Of a DNA stretch of 64,000 nucleotides, positions 46,776-55,427 are shown one piece after another (the stretch's first letter is position 1; each line of letters opens with the position of its first letter). The translations under genes were made by a program, and so were the position numbers. The stretch is from Metapseudomonas otitidis. Its GTDB lineage: Bacteria; Pseudomonadota; Gammaproteobacteria; Pseudomonadales; Pseudomonadaceae. The notes beneath the pieces were generated by a model. The model saw only the letters and a list, made by a program, of their open reading frames with translations. It searched no databases and had not been told where the DNA came from. The stretch spans positions 164,376 to 228,375 of the forward strand of contig NZ_FOJP01000014.1 in the NCBI RefSeq assembly GCF_900111835.1, read 5' to 3'.

Positions 46776-47738
46776 TCAGTGCGCAGCCTCCAGCGCCTGG
46801 CTGATCTGTGCCCCGTCGATGCTCAGGGTGCCGGCGTTGACCAACCCATCCAGGTAGGCCCGGGCCACCTGCTGCTGGCGTTGCGCACGCAGCGCATCGC
46901 GCAGGCGCCCGCGCACCTCGTCGAGGGTGGCCGTGCGCGACGGCTGGGTCTCCAGCACCCGCAGCACGTGGTAGCCGTCCTGGCTGCGCACCGGGTCGGA
47001 CACGGCCCCCGGCTTCAGCCCCAGCAGCACCTGGCGCATGGCCGGCAGGTACTGCTGCAGCGGCTGGAGGCCGCTGTCGCCGCCCTGCTCCGCCGAGCCC
47101 CGATCCTCGGAGTACTGCCGCGCCAGGGCGGCAAAGTCGGCACCCTCGGCCCGCGCACGGCGGGCCAGATCCTGGGCCTGCTTGCGCACCTGCTCCTCGC
47201 TGCGCTCCGGCCCCACCGCCAGGAAGATCTGCGCCACCCGCAGCATCGGTGGGGTAGTCCAGTTGGCCTTGCCGGCGTCATAGGCGGCCTGCAGTTCGGC
47301 GTCGCTGGGGTAGCCCTCCGGCACCTGGCTGACCGCCTCCAGGTAGGTGCGCAGCAGCACCTGCTCGGTGGCGGCGCGGGTCATGCGGCGGATATCCGGG
47401 CGGTCTTCCCAGCCCTGGGCCTCGGCCTGTTGTAGCAGCGCCTTCTCGGCCAGGCGACCGCGTATCCAGGCCTCCAGTGCGGGGCGGTCCTCGCGCAGTT
47501 GCTCGCGGCTGTCCGCCGGCAGGGTCGCCAGCAGTGCCTCCAGTTCATCCGCCTCCAGCGCCAGCGCGCCGAGGCGCGCGACGGCCGTGGGCGATGCCAC
47601 GGGCGCCGGTGCCACCTGCACCGCCGGCTGCACGGCAGCTTCCGGTGGTGAACCGGGGCGCAGCCCCAGCACCACCCCGGCCACGCTCGCGGTCAGGGCC
47701 ACGCCGCCCAGGCCCCACAGGGCTCCACGCCAGGCCAT
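46776..47738 (-). CDS. PpiC/SurA-type peptidyl-prolyl isomerase, membrane-anchored
   Basis: A 320-residue parvulin-type foldase. An N-terminal hydrophobic helix (LWGLGGVALTASVAGVVLGL) anchors or exports it. A SurA_N-like chaperone region follows (about 60-160), and the rotamase domain lies at about 167-260 (RVAQIFLAVG, FAALARQYSED, GDSGLQPL, DGYHVLRVLE). It corresponds to PA0699 in the P. aeruginosa series. In this operon it may help fold the secreted exoprotein or the barrel PdtB in the periplasm. Starts 3 bp after the YbjN-like stop. Confidence 0.85.
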   Translation of the reverse strand: MAWRGALWGLGGVALTASVAGVVLGLRPGSPPEAAVQPAVQVAPAPVASPTAVARLGALALEADELEALLATLPADSREQLREDRPALEAWIRGRLAEKALLQQAEAQGWEDRPDIRRMTRAATEQVLLRTYLEAVSQVPEGYPSDAELQAAYDAGKANWTTPPMLRVAQIFLAVGPERSEEQVRKQAQDLARRARAEGADFAALARQYSEDRGSAEQGGDSGLQPLQQYLPAMRQVLLGLKPGAVSDPVRSQDGYHVLRVLETQPSRTATLDEVRGRLRDALRAQRQQQVARAYLDGLVNAGTLSIDGAQISQALEAAH

Positions 47739-47741
47739 GGG

Positions 47742-48227
47742 TCAGGCCTCGACCGCTTCGGCAGCGGGCTCGGCCTCGGCGGCCGGTTCGGGATGACGCG
47801 TGGCGCTGTCGCGACTGAAGTCACGCAGGTAGACGATGAACTCCTGCAGCAGGTGGTCCCACAGCTCCAGCTGGCCACGCAGGTGCTGGGGGCTGATGCC
47901 GGCGGCCACCAGGGCGTCCATCTCCAGCACGAGGAAGTCACCCTGGCGCGACAGGCGGGCGAAGCGCCGGGTGGCGTTCCACACCTCGGCGAGGCCGGCG
48001 GGCAGTTCGCCCTGAATGCGCAGCGCGCAGCTGAAGCAATAGTCCAGGTAGGCGCCCTCCTCCAGCGCCCGGTTGCCGAAGCGCACGGCGAAGCCGATGC
48101 CCTGGGTGGCGCTGAGCAGTTGCACGATGCCGCCCTGTTCGGTGCGGTTGACGCGGTAGCCGGCTTCGCGCAGGCAGTCGCCGAGCTGGTCGGGGGTGAT
48201 GCTCTGGATCAGGTCCTGGGTGTTCAT
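47742..48227 (-). CDS. YbjN-like domain protein
   Basis: A 161-residue soluble protein resembling the YbjN/TY3-type chaperone-like fold (LIQSITPDQLGDCLREAGYR, then FAVRFGNRALEEGAYLDYCF, WNATRRFARLSRQGDFLVLE) with a Glu/Ala/Pro tail. AGGAG precedes the ATG; an upstream extension in the same frame is not supported. Corresponds by position to PA0698. Function in the Pdt-type block unknown. Confidence 0.65.
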   Translation of the reverse strand: MNTQDLIQSITPDQLGDCLREAGYRVNRTEQGGIVQLLSATQGIGFAVRFGNRALEEGAYLDYCFSCALRIQGELPAGLAEVWNATRRFARLSRQGDFLVLEMDALVAAGISPQHLRGQLELWDHLLQEFIVYLRDFSRDSATRHPEPAAEAEPAAEAVEA

Positions 48228-48277
48228 GCTGTCACTCCTGTGTACGGGGGCGCCGGCCCGTGCCGACGCCTTGGGGT

Positions 48278-48913
48278 TCAGGGTTTGGGGGCCAGGGCGG
48301 CGTCGAACTGGGTGTCGTAGAGGCGGTCGCCGTAGGACTGCGCCAGCTCCTCGAACTTCACCCGTGCGCGGCTGGCGAAGGGTTGGCGCAGCTTCACCAC
48401 GTCGGCCACGTCGATGCGCTCGTAGGCGTCGAGGACCTCGCGGGCCACCTGGTACATCTCGTGGTTGCGGGTGGTGCACTGCTGCAGCTGTTCGTCGCGG
48501 GCGGCCAGATCGCCGGTCAGCTGCACGCGGGCGGCCTCCACGCCACGGGCGCGCGTCAGCAGTTCCTCGTAGGCCTGCTTGAACTTGCCCACCTGCTCAT
48601 TGCTGGCGGCCACCTGGGCCTGGGCCGCCTCGTGCAGGGCCGCCTGCTGCCCGGCCAGTTGCTCGTTCTGCTGGCGGGCCTTGGCCAGCTCCGCCTCCAG
48701 GCGCTTGATCTGCGCCTGGGCGGTGCTCAGCTGGCTTTCCGCCGCGCTGCGGGCGGCAGCCGCCTGGGCCTGCTCGCTCTGCAGCGCCTGCAGTTGCTGG
48801 GTGGTGCTGCGCAGCTGGGTGCGCAGGCGCTCTTCCATGCCTTCGGCGTGGGCCCCGCTGCTGGCCAGCAGGGCCAGGCCAAGGGCCAGGGCGGATCGGG
48901 ATCGGGTGTTCAT
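48278..48913 (-). CDS. Exported coiled-coil protein
   Basis: A 211-residue protein with a signal peptide (ALALGLALLASSGAHA) followed by a long heptad-rich coiled coil (about 28-135: repeated Gln/Glu/Ala, QLRSTTQQLQALQSEQAQAA, AEAQIKRL-like), then a C-terminal helical part with one Cys (LQQCTTRNHEM). Start at the ATG at 48913 preceded by GGAGAG. By position it is the PA0697 counterpart. It may tether or space the periplasmic part of the ExbB/TonB complex. Confidence 0.7.
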   Translation of the reverse strand: MNTRSRSALALGLALLASSGAHAEGMEERLRTQLRSTTQQLQALQSEQAQAAAARSAAESQLSTAQAQIKRLEAELAKARQQNEQLAGQQAALHEAAQAQVAASNEQVGKFKQAYEELLTRARGVEAARVQLTGDLAARDEQLQQCTTRNHEMYQVAREVLDAYERIDVADVVKLRQPFASRARVKFEELAQSYGDRLYDTQFDAALAPKP

Positions 48914-48936
48914 GGCGCTCTCCTTTCCGACGCGCA

Positions 48937-50631
48937 CTAGAAGCGCGTGTTGACCTCGAATTGCAGGACGTCGATCTCGAAGGGCGCGCCGTAGACCTCT
49001 TCCGCGCTCAGCCAGCGGGCGCTGCCGTAGACGTTCTCGGCGAAGCCGTAGTTGGCGCCGACGAACCAGCCCTTGGCGTTGGTGCCGCCCAGGTGGAAGG
49101 ACGAGTCGTTGAAGCCGTCGGGCAGTGCGTCCGGCTCGATGCGCTTATAGCCGGCGTAGAGGTTCCAGTCGCCGTGCTTCTTCAAGTCCAGCGCGTTGCC
49201 CAGCACGAACTGCAGCATCCAGGCGGTGTCGCCGCTCTGGATGTTGCCGTTCTCGTCGACGTTGTTGGCCAGCCTGCCCGCCGAGCGCTTGTTCATCTCG
49301 CCTTCGTCGTAGGCCAGGTTGCGCACGTAGTGGGCCTGGCTGCGCAGCTTGAAGCCGTCGAACAGCGCGGTGTCCCAGACCAGGTTGAGGTCCACCAGGT
49401 TGAACTCGGAGGCCAGGCCGACGAACTGCGGCTCGGGCGTGGTGGTGGGCCGGGTGGGGTCGGGGGTGATGTCGCGCAACAGCATCAGGGTGTTGCCCTT
49501 CTGCATGAAGGCCGGGCGCGACTCGTCGGTGTCGCAGGCCGGGGCGCCGTTCCACGGGGTGCAGGGGCTGGAGCGCTTGCCCTCGATGTCGTCGAAGCGG
49601 TAGTAGGCCAGCGCGGCCTTCAGGCTGTTGTCCGCGTCGGGTTGCCAGCGGGCGCCGATCTGCGCGCCGTAGAGCCAGTTGGTGTCGCTCTCCACCTTGT
49701 CGAAGCCGCTGCTGGTGGTGGCGGTATCGGGGGTGTACTCCACCGGGAAAGCGCCAACGGTGCCGAACAGCCCCAGTTCGCTGTCCAGGGGCTGCTGGAA
49801 GTTCGCCGCCAGGCCGTCGAGGTTGAGGTCGCCGGAGTACAGCAGGTCGGTGGTCATGAACGGGTTGGGCATGCGCCCGCCGGTAAAGGTCAGGCGCTCG
49901 TCGGGCTTGTAGGTGAGGTAGCCCTGGTCCAGCCACACGTCCTTCTTGGCGAAGCCGCCACCCAAGGTCTGGGTGGTGGATACCGGCCCGCTGTCGGAGC
50001 CGGTGGCGATGCGCAAGGCGGCGCTCCAGGACGGCGACAGCGTGGCCCGCAGTCCCAGCCGGGCGCGCAGGCGCAGCAGGTTCTCGCGGTCCTCGCGGCT
50101 GTTGAGCAGCGGCGGCAGCTGGGTGTTGCTGCGCGGGTTGACGTCGTAGGGGCCCTTCTCGTTGAGGCGCGCGTAGTCGATCAGGCGGTCGCTGTTGTTG
50201 CTGGAGAAATAGCGCGACTCGCTGCGCAGGCGCATGTCGCCCTCCAGGCTGATGCGCGAGGCCCAGTCGGGGAAGGTGTTGGGCGCGGCCCAGTTCTCCT
50301 TCTTCGCCTGGGCCATCACTTCGGCCTTCACCTCGTCGCGGATCTGGTCGCGGACGATGGCCGGCACGTACTGCACGCGCACCTCCCCCGGGGCGCCAGG
50401 CGCGGGCGGTGCGGCCTGGGCGGCGGCCTGGCGGGCCTGCACGGCCTCGGCTTCGGCCTGGCGGATCAGCGCGTCGGCCTGGTCCTGCTTGAGCACACCC
50501 TGCTGCACCAGCAAGCGGATCAGGTTGACGGTGGCGTTCTCCGAGGGCGTGGCCTGCGCCGAGGTGGCGGCGGCCAGGCTGGCGATCACGGCGCCGATGC
50601 CCAGGGCCAGTCGGCTCATTCTGCGGATCAT
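48937..50631 (-). CDS. Putative porin (PF16930-like) in the Pdt-type operon
   Basis: A 564-residue precursor with signal peptide (IGAVIASLAAATSAQA), a short helical, coiled-coil-prone segment (NLIRLLVQQGVLKQDQADAL, residues about 32-75) and a large beta-barrel (SRISLEGDMRLRSESRYF through LQFEVNTRF, aromatic end). This layout is that of the Pseudomonas putative-porin family. Start at the ATG at 50631 with AGGAG upstream. PA0696 counterpart by position. It may serve as an outer-membrane receptor for the TonB-like protein encoded just upstream. Confidence 0.8.
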   Translation of the reverse strand: MIRRMSRLALGIGAVIASLAAATSAQATPSENATVNLIRLLVQQGVLKQDQADALIRQAEAEAVQARQAAAQAAPPAPGAPGEVRVQYVPAIVRDQIRDEVKAEVMAQAKKENWAAPNTFPDWASRISLEGDMRLRSESRYFSSNNSDRLIDYARLNEKGPYDVNPRSNTQLPPLLNSREDRENLLRLRARLGLRATLSPSWSAALRIATGSDSGPVSTTQTLGGGFAKKDVWLDQGYLTYKPDERLTFTGGRMPNPFMTTDLLYSGDLNLDGLAANFQQPLDSELGLFGTVGAFPVEYTPDTATTSSGFDKVESDTNWLYGAQIGARWQPDADNSLKAALAYYRFDDIEGKRSSPCTPWNGAPACDTDESRPAFMQKGNTLMLLRDITPDPTRPTTTPEPQFVGLASEFNLVDLNLVWDTALFDGFKLRSQAHYVRNLAYDEGEMNKRSAGRLANNVDENGNIQSGDTAWMLQFVLGNALDLKKHGDWNLYAGYKRIEPDALPDGFNDSSFHLGGTNAKGWFVGANYGFAENVYGSARWLSAEEVYGAPFEIDVLQFEVNTRF

Positions 50632-50670
50632 GGTTCTACTCCTGATGGCGTATTCGTCTCGCAAGCCCGA

Positions 50671-51396
50671 TCAGCCGGGCCGGCGTCCTTGCAATGCGAT
50701 GCGTACCGGCAGCGTCAGCGAGGCCGGCGGGCGCTCCAGGGGTGGCGCGCCACGCAGCACCGCCAGCACCTGCTGGTCGAGCGCGGGGTCGCCGCTGGAG
50801 CGGGTCAGTTCAGCGCGGGTGATGCGCCCGCTGGTGTCGATCCACACCTCGGCCTGCAGCCGGTAGGCCTGGGTGCGCAGGTCCGGGTCTTCGCGCAGCA
50901 GCTTCTGGAAGGCGTACGCGAGGAACTGGCTGTAGGTGCCGTTGCCCAGGCGCCCGCCGCCGCTGCCGGCCATGCCGCCGCCCTTGCCGGCGCCGATGTT
51001 GAAGGCGTCGGAGCCGGCCTGGGCGTCGCCGTCCATCTGCATCGGGTTGGCCAGGTCGTCGGCGGGGGTCGGCGCCTCCTCCTGGGGCTTGACCTCCTCC
51101 GGCTCCGGGGTCGGCTCGGGCTCGGGCAGCTTCTCTTCCACCGGGGTTTCCGGCTCCGGCGGCTTCTCCGGCACCGGCGGCGGTGGTGGGGGTGGCGGCA
51201 GCGGGATGATGGCGGGAATCTTCGGCGCCTCCCGGCGCACCCCGCTCATGTCGTTGGCCCACAGCCAGAGCAGCCAGGCGAGGCTGGCGGCGACCAGCGC
51301 CCCCACGCCCCAGGCCAGCGGCCGGCGCCATCCCGGCGCGCTGCTGCGGACTTCGGCGAGCCCGCTCTCCGGGCCCTTGCTGGGAAAGGTGGTCAT
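50671..51396 (-). CDS. TonB-like energy-transducing protein
   Basis: A 241-residue protein with one N-terminal transmembrane helix (about 26-47, WGVGALVAASLAWLLWLWA), a Pro/Glu-rich periplasm-spanning stretch (about 60-112, with eight consecutive prolines), a Gly-rich segment, and a TonB-type C-terminal domain (about 155-241, YRLQAEVWIDTSGRITRAEL, SLTLPVRIAL). It follows exbD by 3 bp. It should couple the proton-driven ExbB/ExbD motor to an outer-membrane partner, possibly the porin encoded next or PdtB. Confidence 0.85.
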   Translation of the reverse strand: MTTFPSKGPESGLAEVRSSAPGWRRPLAWGVGALVAASLAWLLWLWANDMSGVRREAPKIPAIIPLPPPPPPPPVPEKPPEPETPVEEKLPEPEPTPEPEEVKPQEEAPTPADDLANPMQMDGDAQAGSDAFNIGAGKGGGMAGSGGGRLGNGTYSQFLAYAFQKLLREDPDLRTQAYRLQAEVWIDTSGRITRAELTRSSGDPALDQQVLAVLRGAPPLERPPASLTLPVRIALQGRRPG

Positions 51397-51399
51397 GGC

Positions 51400-51822
51400 T
51401 CAACCCTGCGGCTTGCCGGTGACCAGGCCCACCTGGGACAGCTCCAGGCGGCGCAGCAGGTCCAGCACTTCGATGACCTTCTGGTACTGCACCGTGGCAT
51501 CGCCACGGACGATCAACGGAAAGTCGGGGTTCATCGCCTTCTCCGTGCGCAGCCGGTCCTCCAGCTCCGGCAGGGTCACCGGGTAGGCGTCGAGGAACAC
51601 CTGGCCGCCGTCGTTCACCGAGATGGCCTTGGTCTTGGGCTGCGACAGGGAGATGGACGCGCTGGCCTTCGGCAGGTTGATCTGGATGCCGGAAACCTGG
51701 GCGGTGGCGGTGAGGATGAACATCACCAGCACCACCATGAGCACGTCCACCAGGGGCGTGATGTTGATGCTGTCGACGGCGCCGTCTTCATCGTCGTCAT
51801 GGGCGCTGCTGAGGTTGGCCAT
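51400..51822 (-). CDS. exbD: ExbD-type proton-channel subunit
   Basis: A 140-residue ExbD/TolR family protein with one N-terminal transmembrane helix carrying the essential Asp26 (INITPLVDVLMVVLVMFIL) and a periplasmic domain. It starts 10 bp after the ExbB-domain gene. The C-terminal domain (FPLIVRGDATVQYQKVIEVL) is normal. Counterpart of ExbD2 (PA0694). Confidence 0.93.
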   Translation of the reverse strand: MANLSSAHDDDEDGAVDSINITPLVDVLMVVLVMFILTATAQVSGIQINLPKASASISLSQPKTKAISVNDGGQVFLDAYPVTLPELEDRLRTEKAMNPDFPLIVRGDATVQYQKVIEVLDLLRRLELSQVGLVTGKPQG

Positions 51823-51832
51823 GCTGCTCTCC

Positions 51833-53683
51833 TCAGGCGCTCATGGGCGCAGCGCCGACGGCGTGGCCACGGCGGTGGACCGCTTCGCTGAAGGTGCTCT
51901 CGCCGTGCACCTCCGCCAGGCGGGTGACGAACTCGTCGACGAACACCCGCATGTCCGCATTGACCTCGCGGTTGCGCGTGGTCAGGCGGTTGTAGCCGAA
52001 CAGCGCGGGGATGGCGACGAACAGGCCCATGGCGGTGGCCAGCAGCGCGGCAGCCATGCCGGGGGCGATGGCGTTGATGTTCACGTCACCGGCCATGGCG
52101 GTGCCGAGGAACACCACCATGATCCCCAGTACCGTGCCCAGCAGGCCGATGTAGGGGCCGCCGGCGATGGCGTTGGACAGGGTCGACAGGCGCGAGGCCA
52201 GCGCCTGCCCTTCGCGGGTGCGCACCCCGTCCATGGAGGCGCGGATGGCCTCGATGGTGGCGGCGGAAATGGAGCCGGTGTCGGCGCCCTGGTCACGCCG
52301 GGTGCGGATCTCGCGCACCGCCACCTGGTACAGGTGCCAGAGCGGCGAATCCCCCAGGCGCTCGTGCAGCTGGCGGTCGTCGGCCAGCAGCTCCAGGCGC
52401 GTGCCGACCCGGACGAACTGCTCGCGGAACGCCGCGTTGGCACGCAGCACCCGGCCCAGGGTGCGGCTCTTGCGGATCATGATCACCCACGACTGGATCA
52501 TCATCAGCACCAGCACGGCGATGATCACCCAGGCGTCCACCGGCACCGCCTTGAGCAGGAAGCCGAGGCTGCCGAAGCCGAAACCTGACTGTTCCTCGTC
52601 CACGCCGTAGACCACCAGGCGCGACTCGGCGCCCTGGGCGGTGGCATCGGCGAGGATCAGCGCCGCCGGGCGCGCCACCTTGGACAGGCGCAGCTCGTCG
52701 ACGGCGCCGGTGAAGGCACTGAAGGTAGCCGGAGCCGGTGCCTCGGCCGGGGCGCCCTCGGGGGCGGCGGCCTGGCTGCCCGGCAGGTCCGCACCGATGG
52801 CGATCACCGAGGCGAAGGCCGGCAGCGACAGCGACAGGCTGCCGGATTCACGGCCGTTCACGTACAGCCGCAGGGCGCTGCCGTCGGCGCTCAGCGCCAG
52901 GTGCTGCCACTGCCCGCTGGCCAGGGCCTGGCCGGCCTGGGCGCGCTGGCCGTTGACCTCGACGAAGGGCACCCCCTGGGCCAGGCCCAGCAGCAGTCCG
53001 TTGCCGCCGTCGCGGCGTGCCAGCAGCAGTTGCTCGCCGGCAGCCTGGTCGGCGCGCACCCAGGCGCTGAAGGTGAAGGCGCCCCCGGCCGGCAGGGCCA
53101 GGGACGGGCTGGCCGGCAGCAACAGCGGCTGGCCGTTGAGCTGGGCGGCGCGGCCGATCACCCCGTCGATGCTGCTGGCAGGTGCGGTCTGGGCGTGGTT
53201 GCCGTAGGCGGTGGTGTCGCGGGGCGGCGCACCGACGGCGCCGTCGAAGTGGTAGACCAGGCTGTAGTCCGGGTCGAAGGTCAGTTGACCATTGCCGGTG
53301 GCCGGGGCCTTCGGGTTGCCGTAGTACATCCAGATGTCCTGGCGCTGGCCGCCTTCCACCTGGGGCACGTCCACCCAGATCAGTGCCATGCCCATCAGCG
53401 GGTCGAAGCTTTCCACCTGGTGGTTGAGCACGGTCTTGTCGTCGGCGGCGACGAAGCGGATGTCCGAACCGTTCTCGTTGACCCCGTCGAAGGTGAAGTT
53501 GCCGGTGTGCAGGCGCACCAGCAATGGCGTGCGCCCGGCGGGCTGGTCGATGGCCGCGCCCTGGGGCGTGGTGTCGACGGTGATCTGCTTGCGGTAGAGC
53601 CAATCGTCCTGCCACCAGGCATGGGCGATCGCCGGGGCCAGGAGCCCGAGGCTGACGAGCGTGGTGAGTATCAAGCGGCGCAT
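51833..53683 (-). CDS. exbB: ExbB-type motor subunit fused to exported DUF2341 and LamG-like domains
   Basis: A 616-residue protein, more than twice the usual ExbB length. A signal peptide (SLGLLAPAIAHA) is followed by a DUF2341 domain (about 23-130, WWQDDWLYRKQITVD), a concanavalin/LamG-like domain (about 150-310), a transmembrane segment near 385-405 and the MotA/TolQ/ExbB channel (about 440-600, GPYIGLLGTVLGIMVVFLG). The channel part has the conserved ExbB helices and ends normally. Counterpart of PA0693 (ExbB2). The exported part could sense or bind a secreted ligand or glycan directly on the motor. Confidence 0.9.
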   Translation of the reverse strand: MRRLILTTLVSLGLLAPAIAHAWWQDDWLYRKQITVDTTPQGAAIDQPAGRTPLLVRLHTGNFTFDGVNENGSDIRFVAADDKTVLNHQVESFDPLMGMALIWVDVPQVEGGQRQDIWMYYGNPKAPATGNGQLTFDPDYSLVYHFDGAVGAPPRDTTAYGNHAQTAPASSIDGVIGRAAQLNGQPLLLPASPSLALPAGGAFTFSAWVRADQAAGEQLLLARRDGGNGLLLGLAQGVPFVEVNGQRAQAGQALASGQWQHLALSADGSALRLYVNGRESGSLSLSLPAFASVIAIGADLPGSQAAAPEGAPAEAPAPATFSAFTGAVDELRLSKVARPAALILADATAQGAESRLVVYGVDEEQSGFGFGSLGFLLKAVPVDAWVIIAVLVLMMIQSWVIMIRKSRTLGRVLRANAAFREQFVRVGTRLELLADDRQLHERLGDSPLWHLYQVAVREIRTRRDQGADTGSISAATIEAIRASMDGVRTREGQALASRLSTLSNAIAGGPYIGLLGTVLGIMVVFLGTAMAGDVNINAIAPGMAAALLATAMGLFVAIPALFGYNRLTTRNREVNADMRVFVDEFVTRLAEVHGESTFSEAVHRRGHAVGAAPMSA

Positions 53684-53701
53684 GGGGTCAACTCCAAGGG
53701 G

Positions 53702-55327
53702 TCAGAAGCTCGCCTGCACGCTGAAGTGCACGCGGGGGTCTCGTTTGCGGGTGTTCGGGCCGTCCTTCAGCGGGTAGGCCCAGTCGAGGCTGCCGGACAG
53801 CCCGTGGGGCAGCGTGGCGCGGGTGCCGAGGCCGACGCTGGCCAGGCTGTAGCTGTCGTCCTGCTCCGGCAGCGCGTCCTGCAGGGACAGCTGCGCGCCT
53901 TCGGCGAACAGGTAGAAGCGCCACTCGTCCAGGTGGCGGGCCACGCCCTTGCCCAGCAGCGGCGCCAGGGACGGCGCGCGCAACTCCTGGCCAAGCAACC
54001 AGCCGTCGTCGCCGGTGCGCTCGGCGGCCAGGTAGCCGCGCACGCTGCTGGCACCGCCGGCAGAGAACTGCTCGTTGGAGACCAGCGGCCCGGAGGCCAG
54101 CTGGAACCCCAGGCGGCTGTGGCTCTGCCAGTCGTCGCCGAAGGTCAGGGTGTAGGTGGCATCGCCCTTGAACAGGGCAAAGCCCGGCTTGGCCCGGTAG
54201 CGCTTGTAGTCGAACGCCTCGTCGTCGCTGCCGTAGCCCAGCAGGCTGTGGGTGCCGGCCACCAGGGACAGGCCGAGGCTGAACTGCGAGCGCTCGGTGT
54301 AGCGGTAGCCGGTGTAGCCGAGGGTGATCGGTGCGTAGCGGATCGGCACCTGGTCCTGGCTGCCGCCGAACTGCAGGGACTCCTCGAAGTCCTTGAACTC
54401 CACCCCCACCGACAGCGAGTGCGCCCAGGGCCCGGCCGGCGGCACCGCGTAGGCCAGGGACACCCCGTAGGCGTGGCCCTTGCCCAGCACGTTGCTGCCA
54501 CCCAGGGTGGCCACGTTGCTGTCGGACTGGTAGCCGGAGAGCTGCAGTGTCCAGCGGGCATCCAGCGGCGCGCTGTAGCTACCGGACCAGACCTCGGCGT
54601 TGTCGCGGTCCTCCGGGGCGGTGAAGTAGGTCAGCGAGGCCGCGTGGCCCCGCTGCCAGAGGTTGGTGTAGCCGAGGCTGACCACCGAGCGCAGCTTCTC
54701 GGTGTCGGCGCTGTAATCGTTGTTCAGGCCGATGCTGGCCTGCCAGGGGTTCTTGTCCTCCACCTGCAGGTCCACGTCCATGGTCCCCGGCCGGCGCCCC
54801 TCGCGCACCACCGGCACCACCTGGCGCCCGGGGTTGCGGTTGGCAGCGGCCAGCTCGGCCTGGACCCGACCGAAGTCCGGCACCTGGCCTTCCTGCAGGG
54901 CCGGCACCTCGTCGCGCACCGCCAGCGGCGAGTAGTGCTGGGCGCCCATCACCCGCACCCGGCCGACGCGGGTCTCGCTCACCTGCAGGTAGACCACGCC
55001 GCCCTCCACCTGCTGCTCCGGCAGCTCGACGAAGACCGATTGGTAGCCCAGGGCCTGGTAACGCTGCTGCAGTGCGTCGCGGGCGCCCTCGATGTCGGCC
55101 AGGGTGCGTTGCGGGCCGAGGAACGGGTAGACCGCCGCCTCGATGTCCCGCGCCTGCAGCACGCTGTTGCCACGCACCACGTATTCGTTGACGTCGACCC
55201 GGCGCGCCGCACCCTCGCCCTCCTCCGCGCCCCGGGCCGTACCGGCCAGCAGCGCCAGGGCCAGGAGCGAAGGTGCGAACGGCACGCGGCCGAGGCGCAG
55301 GTGCCGGTTGAATGACTGAAGAACCAC
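53702..55327 (-). CDS. pdtB: Two-partner-secretion transporter TpsB (PdtB-like)
   Basis: A 541-residue outer-membrane TpsB/Omp85-type transporter: signal peptide (SLLALALLAGTARG), a POTRA region (VDVNEYVVRGNSVLQARDIE and KRYQALGY-like QQRYQALGYQSVFVELPEQQ, about 40-190) and a 16-strand barrel with the diagnostic VRGY motif (ASSVRGYLAAER). C-terminus FSVQASF. I use the GTG at 55327 with GAGGGGG upstream. It should secrete a TpsA exoprotein; no tpsA gene is inside the window. PdtB (PA0692) counterpart by context. Confidence 0.85.
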   Translation of the reverse strand: MVLQSFNRHLRLGRVPFAPSLLALALLAGTARGAEEGEGAARRVDVNEYVVRGNSVLQARDIEAAVYPFLGPQRTLADIEGARDALQQRYQALGYQSVFVELPEQQVEGGVVYLQVSETRVGRVRVMGAQHYSPLAVRDEVPALQEGQVPDFGRVQAELAAANRNPGRQVVPVVREGRRPGTMDVDLQVEDKNPWQASIGLNNDYSADTEKLRSVVSLGYTNLWQRGHAASLTYFTAPEDRDNAEVWSGSYSAPLDARWTLQLSGYQSDSNVATLGGSNVLGKGHAYGVSLAYAVPPAGPWAHSLSVGVEFKDFEESLQFGGSQDQVPIRYAPITLGYTGYRYTERSQFSLGLSLVAGTHSLLGYGSDDEAFDYKRYRAKPGFALFKGDATYTLTFGDDWQSHSRLGFQLASGPLVSNEQFSAGGASSVRGYLAAERTGDDGWLLGQELRAPSLAPLLGKGVARHLDEWRFYLFAEGAQLSLQDALPEQDDSYSLASVGLGTRATLPHGLSGSLDWAYPLKDGPNTRKRDPRVHFSVQASF

Positions 55328-55427
55328 ACAGCCCCCTCGTGAAATGGCGCCACGCTGGCGTGCGCCGTCCTGTGGGCGGGCCGTGCCTGGGGCCGGGCCA
55401 CCCATGGTTGTCGTTGGTGTATCGGGC

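Noticed and set aside
53702..55327. Filamentous haemagglutinin/CdiB of a complete CDI locus in this window
   Set aside because: TpsB is present, but no TpsA/CdiA gene lies within the window and gene order matches the Pdt region instead.
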